Positions 1-9,445 of a DNA stretch of 64,000 bases are shown here, piece by piece. Position numbers and translations under genes: made by a program. This DNA comes from Pseudeuparius sepicola. Lineage: Eukaryota; Arthropoda; Insecta; Coleoptera; Anthribidae. Within the stretch, counting starts at the first letter, position 1. Each line of letters opens with the position of its first letter. The stretch is taken from assembly GCA_963920635.1 (NCBI GenBank), contig OY987299.1, positions 128,461,373-128,525,372 of the forward strand, read 5' to 3'. The notes below the pieces were generated by a model. The model searched no databases. It was not told where the DNA came from and saw only the letters and a program-made list of their open reading frames with translations.

Positions 1-497
1 TTGTACAATTTTTATATTTTTTTACCTACCCTGTATGCTGTTTGACTTGCAACCATTCTAAGTGCGACTTATAAGATTATCGAACATGCACCAACTTTCG
101 GAAATATTTGTATTTTTGTTGTGCAATAATTAATAACAAAAACCATATGTTGCACACTTAAATGACCACACTGTATACATTATATATGTATGCAACGACA
201 TACCCTAATAGGGCATAGAAATATCATAATGTTGGTTTGTTTGTGAATATAATATTGAATTTTATAACTGCAGTTTTTAGTGAACTCCTGAAAAGGAAGA
301 CTTAAACCTAAGCTAATGTAATGTAATACTATATCCATAGCGGTCCCAAAAATATAAACAACATTATATAACCATTTTATATATAGTTATAAATTTATGT
401 TGTTTACGACCTATGTGGTCAAGGCAATTATAATAACTTGAAGATACAAATTTGAATGTTTAATTGCAAAAGTACGGTTATCAAATCGCGAAACAAG
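1..497. other. intergenic, upstream of first LRR gene
   Basis: AT-rich sequence without a credible coding region. Nothing repetitive or structured was recognised before the TATA box of the first LRR gene. Confidence 0.5.
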
Positions 498-535
498 TAT
501 AAATATACGCCAAATCAAAACGCGTTCGCAGTCAA
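498..535 (+). promoter_or_regulatory. TATA box and initiator of LRR gene 1
   Basis: A TATAAATA box (498-505) is followed by an arthropod-like initiator, GCAGTC, with its A at 530, about 32 bases downstream. This spacing is right for a TATA-Inr core promoter and implies a 5' UTR of about 35 bases before the ATG at 565. Confidence 0.7.
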
Positions 536-564
536 ACGGGTAAGCCTGCAGTGCAAGAACGACC

Positions 565-1432
565 ATGGCGAAGTTTGTAATTGTAGCCCTTGCTGCCGCA
601 ATTCTGAAATTAATCGCCGCAGAAACCTTCCAAAGTACGTTCGACGTGAGAGAATTCCACAGTGGCAGTCCGGTGAAACTTCAAGGTGCAGTCAAAACAG
701 AACTGTTCTTCCCTTACGTTCAAGGCGTAATTCCAAACGGCACCTTCGTCAATTTACCCGAGACCACCAGGCTTCAGATCGAAAACTACATTTTCTACGT
801 CGAACCCGGTGCGTTTTTGGGCCTCGACAATCTGAAGACACTGGACTTATCCTGGAATCAAATCGGATTCTTGATACCTGGGACCTTCAACGGACTGAAC
901 GAACTAAAAAGTTTGAGTCTTAGAGGTAAGATAAATCACAACGCGGCTTAGCAAGTTTTATATTGTTCACTTTTCAGGCAACGCAATATCTTACATGCAA
1001 TCGGGAACCTTTACCAACCTGCGCCACCTGGAATACCTCAACTTGGACTACAACTACCAACTACACGTGTTGACCAACGAGTCATTCGACGGTCTCGCCA
1101 GTCTTCGAGAGTTGTCACTCAACCATTGCAAGATTTCCAGGATCGAAGCGGGCGCCTTCAGTCAGTTGACGTCCCTGAAAAACGTTTCGTTGGATCACAA
1201 CTTGCTGACGGAATTCCCAGCATCCCTGCACGCCTGTCCAACGCTGACCCACTTGAACATAGCCTACAATCAGATCGAACGCATCAGCAACGAGTTGCTG
1301 TACTCGCTGTTGAACCATCTGAAGTTGATCGACATTTCCGGGAACCCGAGCGTTTGCAGTAAGAGCGTACAGAAGAAGGTGAAGCAGGCCAACGATGTGG
1401 TGTTTATTGGAGAATGTGACAACGAAGCTTAA
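565..1432 (+). CDS. secreted leucine-rich-repeat protein, two exons (565-925, 978-1432)
   Basis: The spliced product is 271 residues. An N-terminal signal peptide of about 19 residues precedes ETFQST. Seven LxxLxLxxN-type repeats follow, near residues 91-99, 114-122, 137-146, 163-171, 187-195, 210-218 and 235-244. The end has a short cysteine-bearing cap (NPSVC at about 247, GEC at about 267). Possible N-glycosylation sites are NGT, NES and NVS. No transmembrane or GPI-type tail is seen, so it should be an extracellular protein, perhaps binding a protein or glycan; no specific function is recognised. Exon 1 ends AGAG/GTAAGA and exon 2 begins after TTTTCAG, a phase-1 junction inside the Gly codon of an LRR. 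The start is chosen because it opens the signal peptide just after the promoter. The tandem paralogue downstream has the same architecture. Confidence 0.9.
926..977 (+). other. intron of LRR gene 1
   Basis: A 52 bp GT-AG intron with donor GTAAGAT and a T-rich acceptor TTTTCAG. It carries an in-frame stop, so unspliced message would end about nine residues into the intron. Removing it joins two halves of one LRR (LSLRG-NAIS), matching the paralogue. Confidence 0.9.
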
Positions 1433-1486
1433 GCACTCCTAGGACAGGGGAATAGTTATGGTACTCTTGTGAGAATTTTTTTGTAC

Positions 1487-1492
1487 AATAAA
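1487..1492 (+). terminator. poly(A) signal of LRR gene 1
   Basis: AATAAA lies 55 bases after the stop codon and is followed by an A-rich stretch. It is the only such hexamer close to the gene end. Confidence 0.7.
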
Positions 1493-1940
1493 CAATAGCA
1501 AAAAAAAATTATATAAAAATCCTTATCTTCGCGAATGTACAGGGATCTAGGGGTTCATCTAAAGACAGCAGTCGATAAGAGAAGCAATGACAGTTTTGCT
1601 ATGTCACATTGCAACCAAGTTTTTTGTTTTCCCGATACAGAGTAAAATTTGGACGCACTGGGTTTTTAAAAGCAAAAGTGACATACTGAAACCTTCGAAA
1701 TATAATTATTAAAAACAAGCAGAATCTGAGGTAAACCTGCGATCAATTAAATATGCAATTAAACCCGGGTCTGAAAAAATATTTTGTAAACATAAATTCG
1801 ACATATTTTGTAACAATAAATTTCAATATTTCACACACATCATAAAGCGATTATTATAGAAGACGAGCTAGTGAAATTTTTTGACTCTCAATCACTTTTT
1901 CTTTAAAGTTAAATTGCTTCAACCTAAAAACATATAGGTA
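1493..1940. other. intergenic spacer
   Basis: AT-rich spacer with no gene, RNA or repeat that could be supported. Confidence 0.4.
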
Positions 1941-3420
1941 CAGGGTGGCCTATTTGAACGGGAAGCATCCTTTTAGCCGGGCTTTTTTCTGAAGATGGGT
2001 CACAAAGAACTCTTTAATTTGGTGCAAAATTTCAGGTCTTAATCTCAATTTTCAAGGCCTACTACGAAATTTTTTTTCTAGAAAAAAATTACGAAAATCA
2101 TTTAGCAATTTTTTTATTTGACGCCAGAGCGTTAATCAGGACACCCCAAACACGCCAAATTTGAACAAAAAATATACAAGGATTTCTAGTCTACAGAGTT
2201 AAAAAGATAAGCAAAATTGGAATTTTAAAGGCATCTGGCAAGTCAAGTGTGTTGTGGAATCCCCTCAAAACAATTGAATGATCAACAGGACTAAAATACA
2301 AAAATATGCAGGGTATTTTTCTCTGGGACATATATCTAAATGCTGAATTTTTATGAAACTTTATACCGGCCAAGAGTGCTCTGGAATTATTAAAAAAAAC
2401 ATTACTAAACACAAATGTAATTTATTTCTTTACAAAATGAAAATCAACAAATAAAAAACAATTTAAATTATTGGACCTTTCTCAATGGTACCAGCCACCT
2501 CAACTCATATCGACTTACTAACTGACAGGCTTCTGTATTTTTAGACTCAGGTAGTTCGTTTGTATTGTCTGGGGCGGTTTTGATATACTCGATTTTTGAC
2601 CCCAACAAATTCAGTATTTTGAGATGGTACAGAGAAAGACACTCTGTATTTTTTGAATTCGATATCTACACACCAACACTTTGAGTGATCATGTTGACCA
2701 CTTAACTGTTTTGAGGGGATTCCATGCCACACTCGATTTGCCAGATGCCTTTAAAATTCCTATTTTCCTCAGTTTTGACAACCCGCAGAAAAGAACTTAG
2801 GGCGTCTGATTAACGGTGATGTGTCAGGTTTTAAATAAAAAAAAAACGCTAAATTATTTCGCACCAAAGTAGAGCTTTTTGTGTCCTATCTTTAGAAAAA
2901 AAAACGGCTAAAATCGGACGAAAAATAAAAAAAATATATGGGGGTGCTCCCAATTCTAGTTTTAAAAATTCGGCATTTCGAATTGCTACAAAGAAGAACA
3001 CCTTGTATATTTTTTATTGGATCTTTGCACATCGATATTGTGAGTGGTCCTGTTTATCATCCAACTGTTTCGAAGTAATTCCATGGCACACTTGACTCGC
3101 CAGATGAGTTTAAAATTCTTATTTTGCTCAACTTTCGCACCTTGCAGAATGGATCTCCCTGTATATTTTTTGTTCAAATTTGGTATGTGAGGGTTTTGGT
3201 GTGTCCTAATTAACGCTGTGGTGTCAGATTTTAAATAAAAAAAATGCTAAATGATTTTCTTAATTTTTTACTAGAAAAAAAAACTGAAAATTTGCACCAA
3301 TGTAAAGAGTTTTTTGTGGCCTATTTTTAGAAAAAACCCCGGCTAAAATCGGGTGAAGAATAAAAATTTTACGGGGGTGTTCGCACTTAAGATGAAACAC
3401 CCTCTATGTCCAATAGGCCA
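1941..3420. mobile_element. foldback DNA element with CAGGGTGGCC terminus and duplicated right arm
   Basis: The left end CAGGGTGGCC follows TA. The sequence from about 1970 to 2410 recurs inverted twice on the right (about 2700-2940 and 3060-3380). Shared blocks include TTTTAGCCGG, CTCTTTA near a GGTGCAAA block, and GCGTTAAT near a GGACAC block. The right arm therefore looks tandemly duplicated, giving a left-right-right structure. No transposase is encoded. Its left end resembles that of the truncated element at 63222, which keeps a transposase remnant. The right boundary is uncertain. Confidence 0.65.
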
Positions 3421-3860
3421 AATTTAAACCAATCTTTCACACTACCGATATACCTATTGTTTAGATATAAGCCATGAGGTAATGCATACTTCACTTATAA
3501 TTTAATTTAAAACTGAGAAAGAAAACCCACAGTGACCTACAAAGGTGAATAAAGAAAATATGAGCTCTGTGTATTCTGTATCTAATTTTAGATTTTCATC
3601 AAACCAGCGGAAATTTGGCATACGATAATATCTGTATCTACAAAACACTTAATTATTATTTGTCATTCGAACATAACGTAACATTTTATTTTCTCCCAAA
3701 ATGGGTAATTAGTTTATTATTTTTTTTTAATTACCTATTTGGCAAACTAATTATAATTTGATTATCTAGAATTTTATCTAAGCGTTTTATTTTTAAATAT
3801 TACTTTGTCCCGTCTGATTCCAATAATAATATTATGTTTTTCGGCTATTGATAACCTCAA
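3421..3860. other. intergenic spacer upstream of LRR gene 2
   Basis: AT-rich sequence. An initiator-like CGCAGT lies at 3861-3866, about 62 bases before the ATG of LRR gene 2. Only a poor TATA-like stretch (ATAATATTATG, around 3827-3837) lies at the expected distance, so the promoter is not firmly placed. Confidence 0.35.
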
Positions 3861-3927
3861 CGCAGTATTCTAGATTCTTTCTTTTGGTGCACATATTCAT
3901 TTGTTTTGTTAAAGATAAACAGAGAAA

Positions 3928-4842
3928 ATGTTGTCATTATTGAATATTCTACCATATTTGTTAGCTTTACTAAAGTTGACCTTAGCAGTAACTTACGATA
4001 GTCCTCAAGATGTCCGAGAATTCTATGAAGATGACCCCATTGAATTAACCGCAAGTTCTACACAACTAAATTTTCCATACATAAGGGGAGAAATACCCAA
4101 AGAAACATTTTCTAAGCTCCCTGAAACGACAGCATTAACCATATCATTTAGAGTAACAAAAGTGGAACCTGGTGCTTTCTTAGGATTGGATAAATTGGAA
4201 ACTTTGGATCTATCTTGGAACGAGATTGCAGTATTGAAAAACCGGACATTTTCGGGGTTGAAACAACTGACGTCTCTAAATCTAGCCGGTAAGAAAATAA
4301 AGAATATTCATTATTATTTTTGTAAACATGAAACCATATTTTTAGGAAATAAAATAACTAACATAGCGCCAGGTTGTTTCGCTGACTTGGAATCCCTGCG
4401 AAATCTAAACCTGGATTTCAATATAGGACTTGATACGCTGAGGAACGACGTATTTTTCGGACTCATTTCCTTAGAATCCTTAAATTTGAATCGCTGCGGG
4501 TTAATAAAAATCGAAGAACACGCATTCAGCGATCTGACGCTTTTAGAAACACTCTCACTGACTTACAACAGGTTATCAGATTTTCCAGAATTCGCGCTGC
4601 AGACGTGCCCGAATTTGGCAGAATTGGACGTGTCATATAACAGAATTGCAAGTATCGATGACGAAGTTTTACACAAACTCTTGAGCCAGCTGAAGGTCAT
4701 GAACATTTCTGAAAACCCATGGGTATGCAGCAGTGGATTTGCTCGTAAGGAGCATGCATTTAGGAGATATGGAACGAGATCAAAGACCAGTGGTGGTCAC
4801 ACTATTATCATTGGAGATTGTCACAAGATGAATAATTTTTAA
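3928..4842 (+). CDS. secreted leucine-rich-repeat protein, two exons (3928-4288, 4346-4842)
   Basis: Paralogue of the gene at 565-1432. The spliced protein is 285 residues. A signal peptide (about 20 residues, before VTYDS) is followed by the shared block DVREF, FPYIRGEIP, VEPGAFLGLD and TLDLSWNEI, then LRRs through the C-terminal NPWVC...GDC cap. Exon 1 is 361 bases, identical in length and phase to gene 1. The 57 bp intron is a multiple of three and has no stop, so one reading frame runs through both exons, giving a 304-residue unspliced version. Splicing restores the LRR as LNLAG-NKITN. Its charged C-terminal tail after the cap is longer than in gene 1. No clear AATAAA was found close behind the stop. 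Confidence 0.9.
   Translation: MLSLLNILPYLLALLKLTLAVTYDSPQDVREFYEDDPIELTASSTQLNFPYIRGEIPKETFSKLPETTALTISFRVTKVEPGAFLGLDKLETLDLSWNEIAVLKNRTFSGLKQLTSLNLAGKKIKNIHYYFCKHETIFLGNKITNIAPGCFADLESLRNLNLDFNIGLDTLRNDVFFGLISLESLNLNRCGLIKIEEHAFSDLTLLETLSLTYNRLSDFPEFALQTCPNLAELDVSYNRIASIDDEVLHKLLSQLKVMNISENPWVCSSGFARKEHAFRRYGTRSKTSGGHTIIIGDCHKMNNF
4289..4345 (+). other. stop-free 57 bp intron of LRR gene 2
   Basis: Donor GTAAGAAAA and acceptor TTTTTAG. The length is 19 codons with no in-frame stop. Retention would put about 19 residues, including a Cys, inside one LRR. The homologous position is spliced in gene 1, where retention is terminal. Confidence 0.85.
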
Positions 4843-4980
4843 AAAAATTTGTTTGTTGTTGCTTTAAAATATTTCCATGCTTCTACGTAACGAAATCGTA
4901 ATAAGCTTAAGTGTTTATGTATGTTATTTGGTTTAAGTTAAACATCGCTAACAATTATTAGATAATCATCCATCATCCAT

Positions 4981-5166
4981 CAGTGACGAGTTTTTATAAT
5001 CGCTGCTGAATCAACAAAGTTCATCGACATTTCTGGAAGCACGAACAAGCAGAAGAATGTTAAGCAACGATGTCGTGTTTATTGGTAAATGAGATAACGA
5101 AGTTTTCAAACATTCCTACTGGAAGCTCGGAAATGTTTATTATACGCTTGTGAGATTTTTTTCGTA
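4981..5166 (+). pseudogene. 3' relic of a third LRR gene
   Basis: Nucleotide similarity to the end of gene 1 (about 1290-1475). Matching blocks include TCATCGACATTTCTGG against TGATCGACATTTCCGG, GATGTCGTGTTTATTGG against GATGTGGTGTTTATTGG, and AACGAAG near the stop. It continues into the 3' UTR (CTTGTGAGA plus T run). About 25 bases around the first cap cysteine are deleted, small indels break the frame, and all 5' sequence is missing. It is closer to gene 1 than to its neighbour gene 2. Confidence 0.8.
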
Positions 5167-6487
5167 TTATCATACATAGTGCTTTTGGGTAATTTTGGGC
5201 TTATTTTTGCAGTAAAAAAAAACAGCGATCGTCTGATCTGGCAATTCTCAAACCCGTGTTCCTTTTGGTACAAAACGTCAAAGAAGCAAAAACCAAAAAG
5301 CAATCACCGGTAATTTTTTCCAAAACGGTCAGTTGTATAAAAAAATTGCAATAGACCAAAAGTTTACATTTTCCATGTCTGACTAGACAGTGCTGTTTTC
5401 AGGAAATTTGATGAGTAATTGACAGTTAAAAATCATTGTTTTTTTTTTTTTTCAACTTACGATGGCTCTAGCACTCGGAGGGACACATTTTTGTAGGAGG
5501 AAAAAACATGTTTGTTTGACCTCAAAAATACACCCTTAAAATCTTTGTAGTGAAGTTTTAAACACTCTTTATATTATTTATTTAGTCGCAATGATATTAT
5601 AAAATATACAGGTCATTATTGTATTATTTATAATGTGCGCAATTTCACTGAAATAAACAATAGTAAACTGATTAATGATTTTTATAAAAAAATAATAGAA
5701 AAAGCCCTGTAGAATATCCTAATTTAAACAAAAAAACCTTTTTAAAGACAAGCTTTTATTTAAGCCATGTATTAAGTTAAGGTTTTCAAAATTTGTTTGG
5801 AAAAACTTGTCGCGAAAAATGTTCATAAAGTCTATCCAAGTTACAGAGGCAGTGGATCAAAACATTGGCCACCACGTGACCTATTCTCTTATTGGTCTGG
5901 CCGTCATAAAATGTCAAGTGTTTACGTGTTCCCTCAGTCGAGTTTCCTGCATATTTTAGATCGGATCGCGAGCAGTATATTCTGTAAATTTATTTTGCTA
6001 CATAATTTAAGGAAATTTATAAAGATCCACGAAAGGTAAAAACACAATTTTTCGAACTTCTAAAAGAATTAGTTCAGAATTACAAGCCACTGGGAATCTC
6101 ATATTAGTCAGACCCTGGTAATCGATCGCAATGCGGTCATGTGACTTGTTTATATCTACTGCCGCTATAACTTTGATAGACTTTAGGTACATAGAAACTA
6201 ATTTCATTGGTTGATAAAAAAATAATTTTCCAGAAGTGTAATAGTGCACAAACATTGCTGTCTGGATCTCATATCAAATCCTCAAAATCTGGTGGACATT
6301 TGAGATTTGAGTCATTTTTGTAAAAACTACAACCACTATTCTATATGCTCCGCCACTGGCTTCTACATCGTCGATCGTAACCGGTGTAGCATCCTCCCTG
6401 TTAGATGTTAGTTGGCGAGCGGTATATACCGAGTGGCCTACCAGTTAACTTATTTTTGGTGTGGGTCTATCTGTTTAACGGAAACAC
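5167..6487. other. intergenic, no gene recognised
   Basis: AT-rich, with long T and A runs. The short reading frames here lack homology or codon structure that could be recognised, and nothing is called. Confidence 0.4.
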
Positions 6488-7205
6488 AGGGGTAGTGTAA
6501 TCAGTAAAGGGCGGAATATATGCAAATTGCATATATATATATATGCATTTTTTGCATATTTTATTCGCTTTTTCAAAACATTGCATATTTATGGAAAAAC
6601 TATATTTTTGTGCATATTTGCATGTTTTCCTATACTTATTTATAGATATAAGATATAACCAAGATTATGAGAGCACAAATTAGATGCTATTGTAGAAAGG
6701 GATGAAGGATTCAAATCTTTAATGGCAGTAAAGAGAATTTTTGATGGTAAATCATCCAACGAAGTTGTACCTTGGCCTTATACTTTACTACCCAAATTAA
6801 AATATTGTCCTATTACATCGGTAGATGTGGAACTTTTCTATATAAAAACATATTTTTACCGACAGAAAGGCAAAGATTTTTTATTGGAAAATTTTGAAAG
6901 TATTTAATAATAAATTCCTGCTATACAATTTCAAATTAAAATGTTTTTATAATTCTGCTTTAATATAGGTATTTTACGAGGTGTTTTATGTATTTGTTTT
7001 CCTTTCATTTTTCTTAAAATAAACCTTTTCTCTAAAATCAGTTTTGTTGTTTTTTAAACTATTTTTAAATGTAAAATAAATGCATATTATTGCATATTTA
7101 GCTAAATAAATGTATATTATTACATATTTTAAATAAAAATGATGCATATATATGCGCATATTTCGATTGAAATTAAATGCATATACATAAATTTCCTGCA
7201 CTATA
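6488..7205 (+). mobile_element. degenerate hAT-like element with GCATAT-rich ends
   Basis: Both ends are dense in GCATAT/ATATGC, arranged inward (6516-6620 and 7080-7190), and enclose a transposase tail. End sequences starting CAG (left) and ending CTG (right) are only loosely alike, and no 8 bp duplication could be confirmed, so the boundaries are approximate. Confidence 0.5.
6680..6907 (+). pseudogene. hAT transposase C-terminal (dimerisation region) remnant
   Basis: The translation includes ERDEGFKSLMAVKRIF, VVPWPYTLLPKLKYCPITSVDVE and LLENFESI. The PITSVDVE block sits where hAT transposases have their conserved serine/glutamate-arginine dimerisation motif. The expected RSFS after VE is replaced by LFYIK, and the rest is shortened. 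This is a dead C-terminal piece only. Confidence 0.55.
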
Positions 7206-7632
7206 TTGGGACGTTCAATATTAATTTTGTTTAAAATTTTTAACATTCACATAAATTAACAATCTACAGGTCATTTCTTAACTGTTAAATCTGAGAAAAC
7301 AACATTTTCTGTAGAAAAAAAAGAATCAAACCTAATTATTTAAAAATCTAGAATATTTTGGCGTCCCCTATATAATATAAGGTAACTTTTCATTCACTTT
7401 ATTTATCATACCGGCGGCGGCTTCTATAGGTCAAGAGAAGCGCCTGACGCTGACCCCTCCCTAGGATGGTGATATCTAACCCTTGAGACTTCCGCTGTCG
7501 CCCACCCTGAGTGCACTCGTCCCCGTTTCTGTTCCAGCAGTATGATGGCCGCGTAAAGCGACTCGGGCTGCGCCCTTGGTGGGAGAGATGGGTGGGTACA
7601 GTCGAAAAATTACCGAAGATTATGTCAGATTG
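7206..7632. other. spacer with GC-rich segment
   Basis: From about 7400 the composition becomes GC-rich and stays so into the LTR unit. No exon is recognised. It could be flanking host sequence or more of the LTR element. Confidence 0.3.
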
Positions 7633-7885
7633 TGTCACACCGGGCTGGGAAGGCCCTGTGTGTGCCGCGAGAGAACCCTGTTGTCCCTCGCGCACGGGCG
7701 TAGCCAGGATTTAGTTTTGGGGGGGGGGGGTTTAGTTTGAGAAGTAAATAAAACAACAAAAATATACTTACATGAAATTTAATATCTATATATTCATCCG
7801 AAAAACTACGACATATTTATAAAGTTCTTAACTTTAAATGAAATGGATAAATTAACTTCGTCCCTCTGCGCTAAATCTAAAACCA

Positions 7886-8396
7886 TTAAAGAAGAAATCT
7901 TCGGCTTTTTCTTTTAAATATATCCACTACTTCATCTGCATGAATTTCTGTTCCATAGTGAATGTTCATTAGAGCCAAACCATTAAGTCTGTTTTCACTT
8001 GTAGTGTTTCGTAAATAGTTTTTCAGTCTCCTTAGGCTCGAGAAAGACCTTTCTGGGGTAGCAGTGGATACAGGAATGGTAGCCAAGATTTGTAGTAATG
8101 TGTAAATATTAGGATAAAGGTTTTTATCGCACATATCTAGGCATTCCAAACTAGATTTCGGGGTAGGCAGTCTTCTTATCAGCATGCAAGGTAGCTGAAG
8201 CTTTGATAGCTAAATCCAAATTTGTTTCTTTATTAGAAACCCCTTGACCTTGACTACACCACTTTTTCCAGTAGTCCATACCTTTAAGTTTATCACCCTT
8301 CCTTTTTTTCCCCTCCATTTTTCGACAGTAATAATGATTCACGTATCTATCCTTAACAAGGTCATCGAATAACAGTGCACTAAAATAATTACTCAC
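7886..8396 (-). pseudogene. hAT transposase, N- and C-terminal pieces joined by deletion
   Basis: Two overlapping frames. The first (8396-8151) begins MSNYFSALLFDDL and is lysine-rich. The second (8185-7886) carries LLQILATIPVSTATPERSFS and LRRLKNYLRNT, the classical hAT C-terminal dimerisation motif. The frames meet around 8151-8185, so the deletion removed the zinc-finger/catalytic region and also changed frame. No transposase activity is expected. The element could still be mobilised by an intact relative. Confidence 0.85.
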
Positions 8397-8501
8397 TTAC
8401 ACGGTACACTTAATTTTCTTCACTATTCGTTCACCACTTTTCACTTTTATTCGCTTCGAGTTCGCATGGAACAATACTGCCGTAAGCGCGGTCACGCGCC
8501 G

Positions 8502-8509
8502 CTTATATA
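8502..8509 (-). promoter_or_regulatory. TATA box of hAT transposase remnant
   Basis: TATATAAG on the minus strand lies about 110 bases upstream of the first ATG of the remnant. It is conserved in the second copy at 40303-40310, so both copies keep a promoter. Confidence 0.5.
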
Positions 8510-9445
8510 GCAGCCCAGTAGCCGTCCAGAAACTTCCACGAACTTCCACAAAGTTCCGCTCATTTCGACCGAGGGGCGTGGCGAATAATCGAGAAACAAC
8601 GCAAAGTGTCCCTACAATAGAAAATAGTTCGGCTGCAACTGCGTCTGCCTCTCGTCAAAAGATGGCGCTAGGCGCTACTATTACTACATAATATATTCAA
8701 ACGTAATAATAATTTAACTCTTCACTCCTCGTATTTTTTCGGTATAATATTAGGTAATATTTTGCTTATTTCGGGGGGGGGGGGGTTTGAACCCCCCCCC
8801 TTGGCTACGCCCGTGCCCTCGCGACTTGCCGGGGATCTTTGAGGGGGACGACTGGCAGTGGATGCTGGACGTAGGTAATCCCAGGAGAACACGCACGTTA
8901 CTAACGACACGAGGTATTTATAAAAACTTGGTTTTATCCAGACGACTCACAGTATGGCTTTTTCGCGACCGAGCGGACCTTCGACACACGGGTCGCGGAT
9001 CCGGGGAACCGGGCTTCTCAGAACACCCTTGGACCCTCAACTACCCCAGCGCTTCAAGGGTGGCGAAGACGCCGATGCCCTTGCAGATAACTAGGGGGAA
9101 CTCCGCCTGTTTCGGCCCCGGTGGCGAGTACGCCGATGCCTTGGTCTCCACAGGGGAGTAGTCGAGGATCTAGTGGTGACCAAGGAGCCCATGCCACTGA
9201 TGTCCAGCTCTTGGCTGGCGCCGAATTTATACCCGTCGATTCTGCCCAATCGGCGGTGGACTTTGATTTGTTATTGTTATTATTTATTAATTGTTCCTCG
9301 TATTTACATTATCGACTTTCCCTTGTATACTTTGATGAGGATGTTTTCTAAACCTTTTTGTAATTAGGGTCACCCGCCTCCAGGTGTAAAAATAATCAGT
9401 TTGTCTATTTGAACATAGATGGTTCTCAGTGTCACTTTTGTGACA

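Larger units (their letters stand above)
7693..8815 (-). mobile_element. internally deleted hAT element, copy 1
   Basis: Ends CACGGGCGTAGCC / GGCTACGCCCGTG, with G-run and C-run subterminal tracts. A perfect 8 bp target duplication, CCCTCGCG, flanks it (7685-7692 and 8816-8823), as hAT transposition gives. It keeps a promoter, the 5' part of a coding region and the 3' dimerisation domain, while the catalytic middle is deleted. A second copy lies at 39494-40610. Confidence 0.9.
7633..9445 (+). mobile_element. solo LTR-like unit split by a hAT insertion
   Basis: Starts TGTCACAC and ends near TGACA. It shares its order of blocks with the unit at 34388-35031: TGTGTGTGCCG, ACTTGCCGGG, a GCCGAATTTATA block, CGGCGGTGGACTTTGATTT, CCTCGTAT and a TGTCAC...TGACAATAT end. 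Without the hAT insertion it would be about 680 bp. No internal retroviral coding lies beside it, so it is most simply a solo LTR. Its target duplication is ambiguous (ATTG is possible if the LTR end is read two bases further). Confidence 0.6.

Noticed and set aside
456..923. 155-codon frame overlapping LRR exon 1
   Set aside because: Shadow of the real gene in another frame. It starts before the TATA box and lacks any LRR or signal peptide.
8787..9161. 124-codon frame in the GC-rich part of the LTR-like unit
   Set aside because: Begins inside the hAT end and crosses its junction, and the other LTR copy at 34388 does not keep the frame. GC-rich sequence makes such frames likely.
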